A DNA stretch of 64,000 bases from Pedobacter duraquae (lineage in GTDB: Bacteria; Bacteroidota; Bacteroidia; Sphingobacteriales; Sphingobacteriaceae): the NCBI RefSeq assembly GCF_004362245.1, contig NZ_SNWM01000002.1:62001-126000 (forward strand), in the 5' to 3' direction. The notes below the pieces were generated by a model. It was not told the DNA's origin, did no database searches, and saw only the letters and a list, made by a program, of their open reading frames with translations. Within the stretch, counting starts at the first letter, position 1. The number at the start of each line of letters is the position of its first letter. The position numbers were made by a program, and so were the translations under genes. Below, one piece after another: positions 51,524 through 61,893 of this stretch.

Positions 51524-54500
51524 TTATCTGATTAAGTGAATAGGTCCTGTTTTTGTTGGCGATCCTGTTTGGTATTTCATTCCTTTCCATTCAGATCCAT
51601 TGATGAATTTTGCCGAGATGTACCATACATACACGCCCTGTGGTGCCGGTGAACCGCGCATTGTGCCGTCCCAGGTTTCAGTAGGAACACCTTCCTTATC
51701 AAGCTTTGAACTTGACCAGACCAGCTCACCCCAGGTATTGAAAACTTTAATGGTATACTCAGACAAACCAGTGGCCCTTACGCCAAAAGTTTGCAGTTCT
51801 GGCTTGAGACTTCCTGGCTCAAATGCATTCGGCACATAGAGGTATCCCGTTGTATTCGTAATTTGTACTGTGCGTGTAAGCACATCTACACAGTTCTCCG
51901 CATTTGTTACTGTTAAGCGTACTTTGAAGATGCCGGAATCAGGATAGGTATGCACAGCATTTCTGGTATCTGCCGTCCGGCCGTCGCCAAATTCCCATTT
52001 GTATTTTACCGGGTTGCCTGTACTGATGTTGTTAAACGTAAACGTAAAATCAGGAATCTTAATCAGTGTATCTGGTAGGACTTCAAAATTCGCTTTAGGC
52101 GGCGCGCTAACTACGATGTAATTTGTAATTATAGCGGTATCAGAACAGCCAAAATCTCCCGTAGCCACAAGCTTTACGGTATAGGGTGATTTGAGATAAC
52201 TATAGGTATGCACAGGATTTTTCTCTATGGAGTATGTGCCGTCGCCGAAGTCCCAGACATAGCTTTGGGTGTTTACAGATATATTGGTGAACGTAGTCGT
52301 AATCTGCGTACAGCCAGTCCTGACATTCGCTGTAAATGCCGCCTGAGGCGTTGCTGCTATACGGACTTCCTGGATAGCTGTGTCCCTGCAGAAGCCATTT
52401 GAAGCAATAACCCTCAGTTGGTAGGTACCTACCGCTCCATAAGTATGTGCAGGTGTTGCGCCTGTAACTTCTGCTGTGCCGTCGCCAAAATTCCAGGTGT
52501 AACTGGTTGCACCGGTAGAACTGTTCGTGATTTTCAGATCCAGCTTACCATTACAGCTGAGGTTCTCGGCCAAAGAAAATGCCGCCACTGGTTTTGGATA
52601 AGTAGTGATACTGCGCTCCAGACTATCGGCCTTACAGCCATAGATGTTATTAACGACCAGTTTGATTCTGTAGGTAGTAGCCGGGTTTGGCAAACTCAAT
52701 ACAGGATTCTTTTCTGTAGATACCCGTCTATTATCGACATACCAGGTATAGAGATCAGCGTATTGCGAAGTATTGTTAACTACAGGCACATACGGAGCGC
52801 AGCCACTAGCGGCAGCAATTGTAAATGCCGCTTTCGGAAGCGCATTAAATTGAATGGTATGACTTGAAGTATCAGAACATCCCAGGGTGCTGGTAACAAT
52901 CAATTTTACAGCATATGCAAGTGGATAAGCCCCGCTGGCTGGCGGTGTGAAGTTATAACTTAGATTTCGCTGATTAGACACTACAGCATTATTGATCAGC
53001 CACTTATAAGTTACCAGATCTGTACCGCCATAGGTACTTGTATTTCTAAAATTGATCGTTGTTACCGATCCGCACAAGATACTATCTCCTGGTGTAAAGG
53101 ATGCCAGTGGGCTTTCTGTAACCCGAACGGAAAGGTATGTAGAATCTGCACAGCCGGCAGAATTATAGGCAATCAGTCTCACCCTGTAAATCCCTGCACG
53201 CGTATATGTATGTCGGGCTGTAAATCCACTCAGCTGGTTATTGGCACCCTGAGGATCACCGAAATTCCATTCTGCTGCTGATGCACTTGATGCTGGTGTG
53301 CTTACCACAAGATCGAATGGGCCGCAGTTGAGGTTCGCTGCATTGCTGGTCAGCACCATAACTGGCTTGGCCAGAATTTGTACAGAATGACTTACGGTAT
53401 TGCTACAGCTGGCACCGTTGGCAAATGGACGAATGGTAGTGAGCTTAACAGTATACACACCAGCTCTGGTATACGCGTGTACAGGTGTTTGAGCATTACT
53501 TGTTGTACCGTCACCAAAGTCCCACAAATAACTATAATCAGGAGTCGCCGAGGTGTTGTTTAGCACCAGCGACTCTGTTACACAATATTGTGTTTTAGAA
53601 AGTGTAAAAGTTGAAGCCGGTTGCTCATATACAGTGATCGTCTGTGTTGTGGTAGCAGAACTACAGCCATTTGAAGCAAGCAATTTAACGGTATAGACGC
53701 CGGGCCGGGTATAAATGTGTTGCAGCGTAGCTGGTGCCTGGGTAGTTACCGCAGTATTGCCATCACCAAAGTCCCAGTTAAAGGTGGTGGCACCGGTCGT
53801 ATTATTGGTAAAGGTTACCGCTACGGGCGAACAGCCATACTGGTTGTTCCCATTCACAACAAGGTTGGCCTGAACCTGATTAGGATAAACAACCACCTGA
53901 TATTCTGTAGAGTCTTTACCACAACTATTTTCGGCAACCATTTTTAAAGTCAGCGTATCTGTTTTAGTAGTATTATAAGTATAACTAAATCCATCTTTAC
54001 TGCTTTTTACGATTTTATCCCCGTTACCAAAACTGTAAGTATAGGTGGTGGCCGTACCCCTGCTCTGGTTGGTCAGATTGATCACAAACGGCGAACAGCC
54101 AATCGTTTTATCAGGTGTGAAGATAGCCTTAGGAATGGCGTGTACCAGAACAGTATCTGTAAAAGTACTGACATTACAATCTGTTATGGCTGTTAGCGTG
54201 ATGGTATAAGTGGTATCTCTGTTTAGTGGATGCGGTTGGAAAACGACATCAGCAGGCTGTGCCAAGCTTGAGGTAGATCCATTTCCAAAGTTCCAGCTGT
54301 AACGTGCACCGGCTATCGGAGTGGATGTGTTCGTGAAATGGGTTGTTACCGGACCACAGGCAGCAACCTGATCTTTAATGAAGGCAGCAGTAACGGATTT
54401 AACGGTGCTGAGATCCATTTCCTTCACAGAAGATTCGCAGCCATATCTACTTGTTGCAACAAGTTTGACATGTGCCGTTTCACCATCATTTTGAATCACA

Positions 54501-57500
54501 TAATCAGGAATCGTAAGTCCCGTTCCGATTGAAAGGCCATCTACAAACCATTCATAGCTTGAATTCCTGTCGGCATGTTGAACAAGTGTCACTACGTTTC
54601 TGATATGGAACGGTGCACAGCCCATCGTGCTCGAAACGGTAAATTCCGCAAGCGCATCTGGATTTACAGTGATGAGAAAAGCATTACTATTGTTACGCTG
54701 AGCACCATTACAACTTGCGGAACTCACTATACGTCTGTAAAAAGTATTTTGTGTAAGCACCGGTACCGTATAACTATCCTGATTTGCCCCGGCTATAGTT
54801 GTCCAGTTTGTGCCATCAACAGACAGCTGCCACTGGTACATAAAGTTACCGTCTGATCCTGCTGGAATGGTACCTGTTAACTGACCTGGAGAATGCCCGG
54901 TACAAGTCTGATTTAATCCACTAACAATGTTGTTAGTGATCGCAGGTTGAACAACAACCTGAACCGGCAAGCTAATTCTTTCGCAGAGGTTGTAGCTACG
55001 CACTGTTCTCCTGTACCAGGTACTTGCTGTAGGGCTAACTGTATAGGTAGCTGCTGTGGCACCGTTGATGATCGTCCAGTTTTGGTTGTCGACAGATTGT
55101 TCCCATACATAGGTGTAGCTTGCAGCAACGATGCCAGAAACATCACCACCACTTAGCTGATCTGTGCTGAGCGTTACACTCACACCAGGGCAAATTACAG
55201 CATTAGAGGTTTGAATAGCATTGACGATATCAGAAAGTGCATCAACAGTAACAAAATCCGAGCTCGGTGTACAACCATTGCTGATTGTCCATTTAAAAGT
55301 ATATCTGTTATTCTTAGTCAGCCCGTTTACCACTGTACCTGCCGAGGTGCTGCTTACGATATTCGCCAACGGACCTGAGGTCTGTTCCCATACGCCGGAT
55401 CCTACCAGCGGGGTATTGCCATTTAATGTAGTTGTTGTACCGCAGGTTTTTTGATCTACACCTGCATTTGCAGGCGTTGGCTGCGGACTAACGCCAATAG
55501 AATAGCTTTGCGGTTCACCTTCGCATTGTTTACCGCTATAATTATAGATAGGAAAAACGGTGATCGTACTCGTAATATCAGTTGTTGTTGTATTTGTTGT
55601 AGCGAAAGCGGGAACACGAACACCTGTGCCCGAGTTGAGTCCTACTGCAGGGTTAGAAGATGTCCATCTGTAAGTTATAGTAGCCCCAGTAAACGGATCC
55701 GCATCGTGTGTCGGATTGACGGCAGGAATTACCGTACCGGCACATACAGGTGCGGGAGTTCCTACTAACGGATTGATTGTAATATTGGGGAGAATTGTAA
55801 TCGTATACGTCATTGCCGTTCCCGGACAACTTACACTATTTGCCGTATATGTTGCTGTGACACTTATATGTGCAACAATAGGGTGCTTAGTAGTGTTCGA
55901 TGTTGTAAATGCAGGAAGATTGCCCGTTCCGGATGCTGCGAGACCGATATTCACATTATCATTGGTCCATGCATAGATAACGGCTCCCGCAACGGGACTA
56001 CTGAATGTTGTAGCTGGAGCAAGGATATTTGCACAGAAAAGCTGATCTGCTAGCGTATTTACAGTTGGACGGGGGTTGACCGTAATCATCACGATATTTG
56101 ACATACCTGTACAAATCCCAGTAATTGTATTTCTGCGGTAATAGGTAGTGGTGTTGAGTATACCTGGTTGATAATTTTGTGCCGTTGCCCCGGTAATTGC
56201 CGTCCACGTTATTTGGTCTGTTGAGCGTTCCCAGGTATAAGTATATGTACCGCTGCCGCCAGATGGGCCTTCCCCAATTAATTGTGCCGGAGTTGTAGCT
56301 GCACATATGGTTTGATTATCGGCAATATTAAAATTGCTAAGCACGGGTTGCACGCCAAGGGTAACCTCATTAGAAATGCTTGCGCAGCTACCACTTGTTA
56401 CCAGTCTCCGGTATTTAGTAGTTTCCATCAAGACCCCTGGAGAATAGCTGGCAGTTGTTGCGCCGGCAATATCCGTAAACGGTGAAGCCCCTGTAGCAAC
56501 TTGCCATTGATACATATAAACGCCACTACCCCCCGTCAGTGTACCTTGCTGCGTGATAGGTGCTGCAGTGCTACTGAAACATAAGTTCTGATCTGGTCCT
56601 ATTCTGTTATTAGCAATAGCGGGATTTACGGTAACAGTAATTACCGTGGCGGGGCTTTCGCAACCATAACTATTTGTTTGCGTCACATAATATCTGGTTA
56701 TGCCTGCCGTAGTTGTAGGTGGCGTTGGTGCCCCGGGCAACGTGGCTGTTAGTGCTGCATTAGTATACCATTGCAGTGTATTTGCACCTGTAGCAGTAGC
56801 TGATACTGCCGAAGCGTTTTCATTAAGACAATAGATGAAGTTTGTTGGCGAAGCGACAGGAGCCGATGGTTGCGGATTAATGATAATATTAAATGTTTTT
56901 GGCAGGCCTGCACAGCCATTACTCATTGGTACGACTGTAATTATTGCCGAAATTGGTGTTGTGCCATTGTTGGCCGCTGTAAATGCAGGGATTGATCCCG
57001 ACCCACTTGCTGGCAATCCGATAGCAATATTGCTATTTGACCAGGCATAGGTAGTTACTGCCGGTGCCGGGAGGCTACTGGAAAAGGGGATTACCGCCGT
57101 GGTCTTACCTTTACAATATACAATATCCTGGGCAGGAACGGTAACTTCCGGAATAGGTTTAACAACTACAGTTGAAGTTTTTGTTGTTGAGCCACACCCG
57201 TTCGTTACAACCAGGGTTGTTGTATAAGTACCCGGGGTAGCGTAAGTAATTGTTCCCGGATTTGCCACTGTAGAGGTAGCAGGCAATCCCCCTTCGAAAG
57301 TCCATTGGTAAGTTACGGCATTGGTAGATATGACGCTAGCCGAAGGGGTACGTGTAGTTCCGGCACAGATAGATCCGCCTGTGGCGGCACTAAGCGTAAC
57401 GACGGGCAATGCATGTACTACTATTTGTTTAGAATATGGGGCCGACGTACATCCCTGTCCTGGCGACGATGTAACCAGCGTTATGGTATACGTACCAGGA

Positions 57501-59233
57501 TTGGCAAACTGAAAATCCGGATTCGCAGCAGTGGCGTCGAAGGTTACGCCGGCAGTACCCGTTGCCGAGGTTACCGACCACTGGTAGCTGTTTACACCAC
57601 AATTAGGAATTGGGGATGTGTTGGTTGTATGAATAGTGAGGGGCTGACAGCCATTATCAATATCGGTGGTAAATAATGCCAGGGGTGCCGGATTGACACA
57701 AACAGGTAGATCTGCCTCATCATCTCCACAGGTGGTATTTCCTGTCCATACCTTAATTTTTACGTGATGCGTACCTGGAGTAGTGAATTTAATGACAATA
57801 TCTTCCGTTCCGGCTATAGTATTACCGTATGTCGAACCTAGCTCTCCCAGACTTCCGCTAACAACTATATAATCTTGCGTATCAATCTCCCAAATAGCTT
57901 TACCCGGATTACAGGCGCCGGTAGAAGACACGCTATTTCCTTTAAAACTATGACTACTAAATGTTACCGGGCTGTTAATGCAGGTATTGGGAGCAGTACT
58001 TGTCAATTCAGCGACCGGTTTTTCAGATACGTAAATGGCTGAAACCGTAACATTGGAAGTACCACATGGATTTGATGCAATGATCTGCGCACTAAAAGAG
58101 TTTCCCGGTTTACCGCAGGAACTCTCGTTAAAAGTATGTTCTACTGCGTTTGGAAGGGTCTGTTGCGTATAGTTTTGCGGCGCTGAGCCATCATTAAACA
58201 CGACCGTGTATCTTGTTCCCGGTGGGTTTGACTGTGTTCCGGAAATTGGAAAACTGATGGGTACGCCCACACAAACTACGGTATTTCCCGGGCTCGCGAT
58301 GGATACTGCGGGATTACTTCCCACAAAAACATGGTAAATTTTTGTTTCAACGCATCCGTCTGCGCCAGTTACCTTAAACGTGAGATCATAGAAGCCGATA
58401 GCATAAGTATGAGAAAGTGAGGTAAATGTAGCGGTTTGTAAAACCGGACTTCCATCGCCCCAATTGATTTCATAACCTATATTCGTTGCTGCAGTGGTAG
58501 AAGAGTTCGTGATATTTACTGGTGCTGACGAAGCACTCGACGTACACATTGTAAAATATTCCTCGTCTTCAAAAGTCGTGGGGTTAGGCCCTGTCAAATT
58601 CGCATTCGGTCGCTTATTCATCGTGACCCCTCTTGTGACTACCTGACTACAACCTTCGTCGTTGGTTACCGTCAGCTTAACCTGAAAAATTTGCGTTCCC
58701 GTTCCCGTAGCCCCCACAAAACGGTGTGTTGGGTTTTCGTCGGTCGACGTATTTGCTACTCCCGAGTTGACATCGCCAAAATCCCAACTGTAGGTCAATC
58801 CATTTCCTGTTGAGGTATTGGTAAATTGTACATCTTGAGAAACACATTGGTTATCACCTGTAAAAGTGAAAGTAGCATTAGGTCCATTCTTCATGGTTAA
58901 TGTAACCGCAGGATATAACGTACCATTTACCGTGACGCTATAATTCCCGGCGCTATTTGCGGTATAAGTAGTTCCGGTCTGCCCGGCAATGATTGCCCCT
59001 CCCTTACGCCAGACTATCGTTTGACCGGCAACAGCATTATTAGCACGCAATACTACCACGGCATTAGGGCATAGTGCAGCGGAACCGTTTATAATAATCT
59101 GATTGGGGTCGGCCTTGAAAACCCAGGGCTTACCAAAAAGGTTATAATTCTCCAGTCCAAAAGCTGCTGAAAGCCGATAAAAACCACAAAACAAGACGAC
59201 AAGAACAGCTATTCTCAGTAAATGTTTAACCAC
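51524..59233 (-). CDS. Giant PKD-repeat adhesin with type B (gliding motility) sorting domain
   Basis: 2569 aa, signal peptide at the N-terminus. The body is a chain of Ig-like and PKD domains. PKD units are visible by 'WDFGDG'-type cores ('YSWDFGDV', 'YVWDFGDGTYS', 'YKWEFGDGRTAD'), most dense in the C-terminal third; the N-terminal and middle parts have Ig-like 'TYYRRTV'-type units. The last ~90 residues are the CHU_C type B sorting domain ('LYVPNAFEPGSLKPELQTFG', 'IKVFNTWGELVWSSS', 'WDGTMRGSPAPQGVYVWYI'). The protein is secreted by the type IX system and shown on the surface, probably as an adhesin. It has a promoter at 59417-59448 and a SprF partner 6 bp downstream. Confidence 0.92.
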   Translation of the reverse strand: MVKHLLRIAVLVVLFCGFYRLSAAFGLENYNLFGKPWVFKADPNQIIINGSAALCPNAVVVLRANNAVAGQTIVWRKGGAIIAGQTGTTYTANSAGNYSVTVNGTLYPAVTLTMKNGPNATFTFTGDNQCVSQDVQFTNTSTGNGLTYSWDFGDVNSGVANTSTDENPTHRFVGATGTGTQIFQVKLTVTNDEGCSQVVTRGVTMNKRPNANLTGPNPTTFEDEEYFTMCTSSASSAPVNITNSSTTAATNIGYEINWGDGSPVLQTATFTSLSHTYAIGFYDLTFKVTGADGCVETKIYHVFVGSNPAVSIASPGNTVVCVGVPISFPISGTQSNPPGTRYTVVFNDGSAPQNYTQQTLPNAVEHTFNESSCGKPGNSFSAQIIASNPCGTSNVTVSAIYVSEKPVAELTSTAPNTCINSPVTFSSHSFKGNSVSSTGACNPGKAIWEIDTQDYIVVSGSLGELGSTYGNTIAGTEDIVIKFTTPGTHHVKIKVWTGNTTCGDDEADLPVCVNPAPLALFTTDIDNGCQPLTIHTTNTSPIPNCGVNSYQWSVTSATGTAGVTFDATAANPDFQFANPGTYTITLVTSSPGQGCTSAPYSKQIVVHALPVVTLSAATGGSICAGTTRTPSASVISTNAVTYQWTFEGGLPATSTVANPGTITYATPGTYTTTLVVTNGCGSTTKTSTVVVKPIPEVTVPAQDIVYCKGKTTAVIPFSSSLPAPAVTTYAWSNSNIAIGLPASGSGSIPAFTAANNGTTPISAIITVVPMSNGCAGLPKTFNIIINPQPSAPVASPTNFIYCLNENASAVSATATGANTLQWYTNAALTATLPGAPTPPTTTAGITRYYVTQTNSYGCESPATVITVTVNPAIANNRIGPDQNLCFSSTAAPITQQGTLTGGSGVYMYQWQVATGASPFTDIAGATTASYSPGVLMETTKYRRLVTSGSCASISNEVTLGVQPVLSNFNIADNQTICAATTPAQLIGEGPSGGSGTYTYTWERSTDQITWTAITGATAQNYQPGILNTTTYYRRNTITGICTGMSNIVMITVNPRPTVNTLADQLFCANILAPATTFSSPVAGAVIYAWTNDNVNIGLAASGTGNLPAFTTSNTTKHPIVAHISVTATYTANSVSCPGTAMTYTITILPNITINPLVGTPAPVCAGTVIPAVNPTHDADPFTGATITYRWTSSNPAVGLNSGTGVRVPAFATTNTTTTDITSTITVFPIYNYSGKQCEGEPQSYSIGVSPQPTPANAGVDQKTCGTTTTLNGNTPLVGSGVWEQTSGPLANIVSSTSAGTVVNGLTKNNRYTFKWTISNGCTPSSDFVTVDALSDIVNAIQTSNAVICPGVSVTLSTDQLSGGDVSGIVAASYTYVWEQSVDNQNWTIINGATAATYTVSPTASTWYRRTVRSYNLCERISLPVQVVVQPAITNNIVSGLNQTCTGHSPGQLTGTIPAGSDGNFMYQWQLSVDGTNWTTIAGANQDSYTVPVLTQNTFYRRIVSSASCNGAQRNNSNAFLITVNPDALAEFTVSSTMGCAPFHIRNVVTLVQHADRNSSYEWFVDGLSIGTGLTIPDYVIQNDGETAHVKLVATSRYGCESSVKEMDLSTVKSVTAAFIKDQVAACGPVTTHFTNTSTPIAGARYSWNFGNGSTSSLAQPADVVFQPHPLNRDTTYTITLTAITDCNVSTFTDTVLVHAIPKAIFTPDKTIGCSPFVINLTNQSRGTATTYTYSFGNGDKIVKSSKDGFSYTYNTTKTDTLTLKMVAENSCGKDSTEYQVVVYPNQVQANLVVNGNNQYGCSPVAVTFTNNTTGATTFNWDFGDGNTAVTTQAPATLQHIYTRPGVYTVKLLASNGCSSATTTQTITVYEQPASTFTLSKTQYCVTESLVLNNTSATPDYSYLWDFGDGTTSNAQTPVHAYTRAGVYTVKLTTIRPFANGASCSNTVSHSVQILAKPVMVLTSNAANLNCGPFDLVVSTPASSASAAEWNFGDPQGANNQLSGFTARHTYTRAGIYRVRLIAYNSAGCADSTYLSVRVTESPLASFTPGDSILCGSVTTINFRNTSTYGGTDLVTYKWLINNAVVSNQRNLSYNFTPPASGAYPLAYAVKLIVTSTLGCSDTSSHTIQFNALPKAAFTIAAASGCAPYVPVVNNTSQYADLYTWYVDNRRVSTEKNPVLSLPNPATTYRIKLVVNNIYGCKADSLERSITTYPKPVAAFSLAENLSCNGKLDLKITNSSTGATSYTWNFGDGTAEVTGATPAHTYGAVGTYQLRVIASNGFCRDTAIQEVRIAATPQAAFTANVRTGCTQITTTFTNISVNTQSYVWDFGDGTYSIEKNPVHTYSYLKSPYTVKLVATGDFGCSDTAIITNYIVVSAPPKANFEVLPDTLIKIPDFTFTFNNISTGNPVKYKWEFGDGRTADTRNAVHTYPDSGIFKVRLTVTNAENCVDVLTRTVQITNTTGYLYVPNAFEPGSLKPELQTFGVRATGLSEYTIKVFNTWGELVWSSSKLDKEGVPTETWDGTMRGSPAPQGVYVWYISAKFINGSEWKGMKYQTGSPTKTGPIHLIR

Positions 59234-59657
59234 TTAATATTTTTAACGTATAGGGTGAATGCGTAAAATCTTGAGAAGGATAAGTTGAGTCTGCTTTAAT
59301 AATTCGATCCTAATTCTTGAGAGGAACATCTTAAGATAAATCATTTAAAATAACATAATATATAACGGCATAGTCGTTTAAACTTTCTTCAAGCCCGTTC
59401 ATATATGTCAAGGCCGCAAAAGTATAATTAAATTCCGAATCGTGAAAATGAATTTTAGGTGCGGATTATGAAAAGTATTGAATGAAATGCCTGTCTGCCG
59501 ATCAATTTTCTACTGATGAGATATAAATAAACAATAATTCAGTATTTTAACAATAACATTAAGAAACTTCGATTTTTTTCCACAAAATAGCTCGACCTGA
59601 CTTATAAAAAAAGAACAAGATGAATATTCATTTTAAGAATAACCTGATATCGCTTTG
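59234..59657. other. Intergenic region containing the promoter of the PKD gene
   Basis: AT-rich with no gene. It contains the promoter-like pair listed at 59417-59448 for the giant PKD gene, which would give an untranslated leader of about 180 nt. The remainder has no recognisable structure. Confidence 0.4.
59417..59448 (-). promoter_or_regulatory. Bacteroidota-type promoter of the PKD/SprF operon
   Basis: On the minus strand TTTTC (59444-59448; consensus TTTG at -33) is followed after 19 bp by TACTTTTG (59417-59424), an exact match to the TAnnTTTG -7 box. It would start transcription roughly 180 bp before the ATG. Confidence 0.45.
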
Positions 59658-60242
59658 TTATTTCTTTGGGGATAAGCGTTGCCAGTTACGTTTTAACTGC
59701 ACGCCGTTCTTATAAGTGGTGTAGACTGGTTTTTTAAAAGGAACAGTAAGGGCAAGTAAGAATACGCGTTTATTTCTACTGACGCTGGTTGCTTCTGAGG
59801 CATTCTCAGGTATAAAATCAGCAATTACTTTATATGCAACCAAAAATGATTTATTTACACGAACGTACTCTTTTTCAGATAGGTAACGTACGCTCTCCTG
59901 TAGCGTATCTGGCCAGCTGTGGATAATTCCTGAAGTGTCAACAGCGTATCGACCATGTGTTGTAGAATGAATTATTGCGAGATCTATTTGTGGACAATGC
60001 GCGGGAAGTGTAAAGCTATTTGCAATAAATTGAGGAGATTTATATTTTGACCAATTGATCAGGTGTGTTACCACATGCCTCAAGTTAAATAACATAAGAC
60101 ATATGATAATATGTTGAACAATATGAGCAACGTCGATTTGCCAATAAGACAGTCCAAGATAGCATATCACTGGAATCTCCCACAGGGTTCTAATTATCAA
60201 AGTATTACTACTGTATATTCTAAGGGAGGAAAATTTAAACAT
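59658..60242 (-). CDS. LytTR-like DNA-binding protein with membrane segments
   Basis: 194 aa. Two hydrophobic segments in the first ~60 residues ('LWEIPVICYLGLSYWQIDVA', 'IVQHIIICLMLFNLRHVV') suggest a membrane-anchored N-terminus. The C-terminal part ('DTLQESVRYLSEKEYVRVNK', 'SFLVAYKVIADFIPENAS') follows the LytTR pattern (e.g. 'FxRVHRSFLVN'). It has no receiver domain. It lies 3' of the PKD promoter region, on the same strand, 425 bp upstream of the PKD gene, so it may regulate that operon. Family call moderately sure. Confidence 0.6.
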   Translation of the reverse strand: MFKFSSLRIYSSNTLIIRTLWEIPVICYLGLSYWQIDVAHIVQHIIICLMLFNLRHVVTHLINWSKYKSPQFIANSFTLPAHCPQIDLAIIHSTTHGRYAVDTSGIIHSWPDTLQESVRYLSEKEYVRVNKSFLVAYKVIADFIPENASEATSVSRNKRVFLLALTVPFKKPVYTTYKNGVQLKRNWQRLSPKK

Positions 60243-60486
60243 CAGGGATCATTTGTCTAAAGTGCGCTCTAAACTATATAATCACCTATTATTAACCATA
60301 TTTATTTTTTCATCATGCCACGATATGCTTTCCTACCTGGCACTAAAATTCGTTCCATAACCTGTTCAGTCCTTTTATTATCCTATTGAGCTTTCTTCAA
60401 ATAGTAATTGCAACGCGTTCAGCTAATTTCAACTTATGGATCTTGATTCCAGCTGTTTCGTCAATATAGATTTGAATAAAAAAAAT

Positions 60487-60918
60487 ATGAAGAAATATCA
60501 ATTTTCACAAACAGGAATCAATGCAATGCAGACAGACATCTATGCATTGCAGGACGAAGCGGTATATGCTTTTGCAGCCGAAGTGGCAAAAGATTTTAAA
60601 CGTTGGGCTATTACTTACCTGGCGTTTACAGCATCACAACTTCGTGATCTGAGCAACCTAAATGAACAGTCGATTTCATTTTTGGCTTCCCAGGGTAGCT
60701 TTGCAATCAGAAACAGGAGGCCAATTAAGTTTGTTAAACCGACTGACATTATAAACAGTTCTTTCGGAGATAAGTTGGTCGCACTTAGCACAACACTTTC
60801 CGCAGTTTCAAACCGCGAGGGTCGGTTCAGCGCCAGTGGAGAACTTGTTATTGAAATCACCTATGGGTGTAAACAACATTATCCCGAGGTGTTAGAGCAT
60901 GAGCTATTGGCTTATTGA
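60487..60918 (+). CDS. Hypothetical protein
   Basis: 143 aa if it starts at the ATG at 60487 ('MKKYQFSQTGINAMQTDIYA'); an in-frame ATG at 60436 would add 17 residues without an obvious ribosome binding site. It is rich in Phe and Ser in the middle ('SISFLASQGSFAIRNRRPIK'), with no known motif and no signal peptide. It ends just before a strong bidirectional terminator. The family is not recognised. Confidence 0.5.
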   Translation: MKKYQFSQTGINAMQTDIYALQDEAVYAFAAEVAKDFKRWAITYLAFTASQLRDLSNLNEQSISFLASQGSFAIRNRRPIKFVKPTDIINSSFGDKLVALSTTLSAVSNREGRFSASGELVIEITYGCKQHYPEVLEHELLAY

Positions 60919-60920
60919 TA

Positions 60921-60955
60921 AAAAGGCATCATGAAAGTTTCATGATGCCTTTTTA
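60921..60955. terminator. Bidirectional terminator
   Basis: A perfect 16-bp palindrome (AAAAGGCATCATGAAA and its complement around one G) with T-runs at both ends separates the convergent hypothetical gene and the DUF2807 gene. Confidence 0.85.
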
Positions 60956-60971
60956 TGTTTTGTATGTTGGT

Positions 60972-61700
60972 CTACAATCCGCGACGCACGCCTCCAGAAC
61001 CAATCACAGTTTTGTGTATAGTCGGACTTTGACGATAATTGACAGTACCAGAACCACTGATTACCGCATTAATTTCGTCGGATGCGTCTACATTAACACT
61101 TCCCGAACCACTTAAAGTAGTTGAAAGTGAACCTACTTTTAAGCTTTTTCCATTAAGCACACCCGAACCGCTCAGTGTTACGGTTGTTTTATCGGCACTA
61201 CCAGTTAAACTAATTGTTCCTGAGCCACTTAACACCGAAGTCAATTCCTGTACATCCAGGCCTACTTTAATACTTCCAGAACCGCTCAACGTGGTAGTCA
61301 ATTCTGACTGATTAATCGGCGAGTTAACCCGCATACTACCGCTGCCACTCATTGTGAGGCTACTGATCTTTTTTGCAGATACATAAGCTGTTATTTTTTT
61401 ATCTTCATATTTCTTCGCCCAACTTTTCCAACTATTCTGCGGTCTGATGATCAAAACGTTCCCTCTGACTTCGGTAACCAATGTGGCAATTGCATCTGCA
61501 TCTCCTTCAAAACGCACACTTTCGGTGTTACCGATTGTGACGATCACATCAATGGGTCCACCTGCAGCAATTCCAGAAAAATTCTTCACCGTACGGTCTT
61601 CGGTCTGTTTAATTGTAGTTGTGCTTGCTGGTTTGGCTAAACAGCTGATGGTACTTAGCGCTAATATTCCGCTAAAAAGTAATGGGACTATTTTTTTCAT
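60972..61700 (-). CDS. Exported DUF2807 (head GIN domain) protein
   Basis: 242 aa. A lipoprotein-like leader ('MKKIVPLLFSGILALSTISC') has a Cys after the hydrophobic stretch. 'VKNFSGIAAGGPIDVIVTIG' is the family's start, and the middle repeats 'TLSGSGSI', 'VLSGSGTI', 'TLSGSGVL', 'TLSGSGSV' and 'VISGSGTV' about every 20 residues. Each repeat would be one turn of a beta-helix-like sheet. DUF2807 proteins are common envelope proteins of Bacteroidota with no firm function. It is monocistronic, convergent to the small ORF upstream. Confidence 0.85.
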   Translation of the reverse strand: MKKIVPLLFSGILALSTISCLAKPASTTTIKQTEDRTVKNFSGIAAGGPIDVIVTIGNTESVRFEGDADAIATLVTEVRGNVLIIRPQNSWKSWAKKYEDKKITAYVSAKKISSLTMSGSGSMRVNSPINQSELTTTLSGSGSIKVGLDVQELTSVLSGSGTISLTGSADKTTVTLSGSGVLNGKSLKVGSLSTTLSGSGSVNVDASDEINAVISGSGTVNYRQSPTIHKTVIGSGGVRRGL

Positions 61701-61830
61701 GATCAGTTTCTTTAAAATTCAACTCTTATAAGACGTATGTGAATCCTAAAAGTTGCAAGTAAAACAAATTTTGTTTTCTTTTTATTTTCGGCGCTAGTAT
61801 TATGAGGGCTCAAAAACAAAAGAATCTATA

Positions 61831-61893
61831 AATAGTACCATTTTAACGTGTAATAGTACCACATTAGCCATCACGTTTTACGTACTTTTGTAC
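61831..61893 (+). promoter_or_regulatory. Promoter and direct-repeat operator of the AraC gene
   Basis: Two exact AATAGTACCA copies (61831-61840 and 61852-61861, 21 bp apart, two helical turns) are followed by TACTTTTG (61883-61890), a perfect TAnnTTTG -7 box, and the palindrome GTACTTTTGTAC (61882-61893). AACGTG / CACGTT (61845-61850, 61873-61878) form an inverted pair. The direct repeats fit self-regulation by the AraC protein. The -7 box is so near the ATG that the transcript would have almost no leader. Confidence 0.45.

Noticed and set aside
51600..57676. Many plus-strand open frames of 60-150 codons opposite the giant PKD gene
   Set aside because: They lie antisense inside one long, well-supported gene with repeated domains, have no ribosome binding sites and show Cys/Arg-rich shadow composition.
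61039..61320. Apparent DNA repeat array with ~60-bp period
   Set aside because: The period comes from the repeated LSGSG protein units of the DUF2807 gene; the DNA copies are diverged. It is not a CRISPR or satellite.
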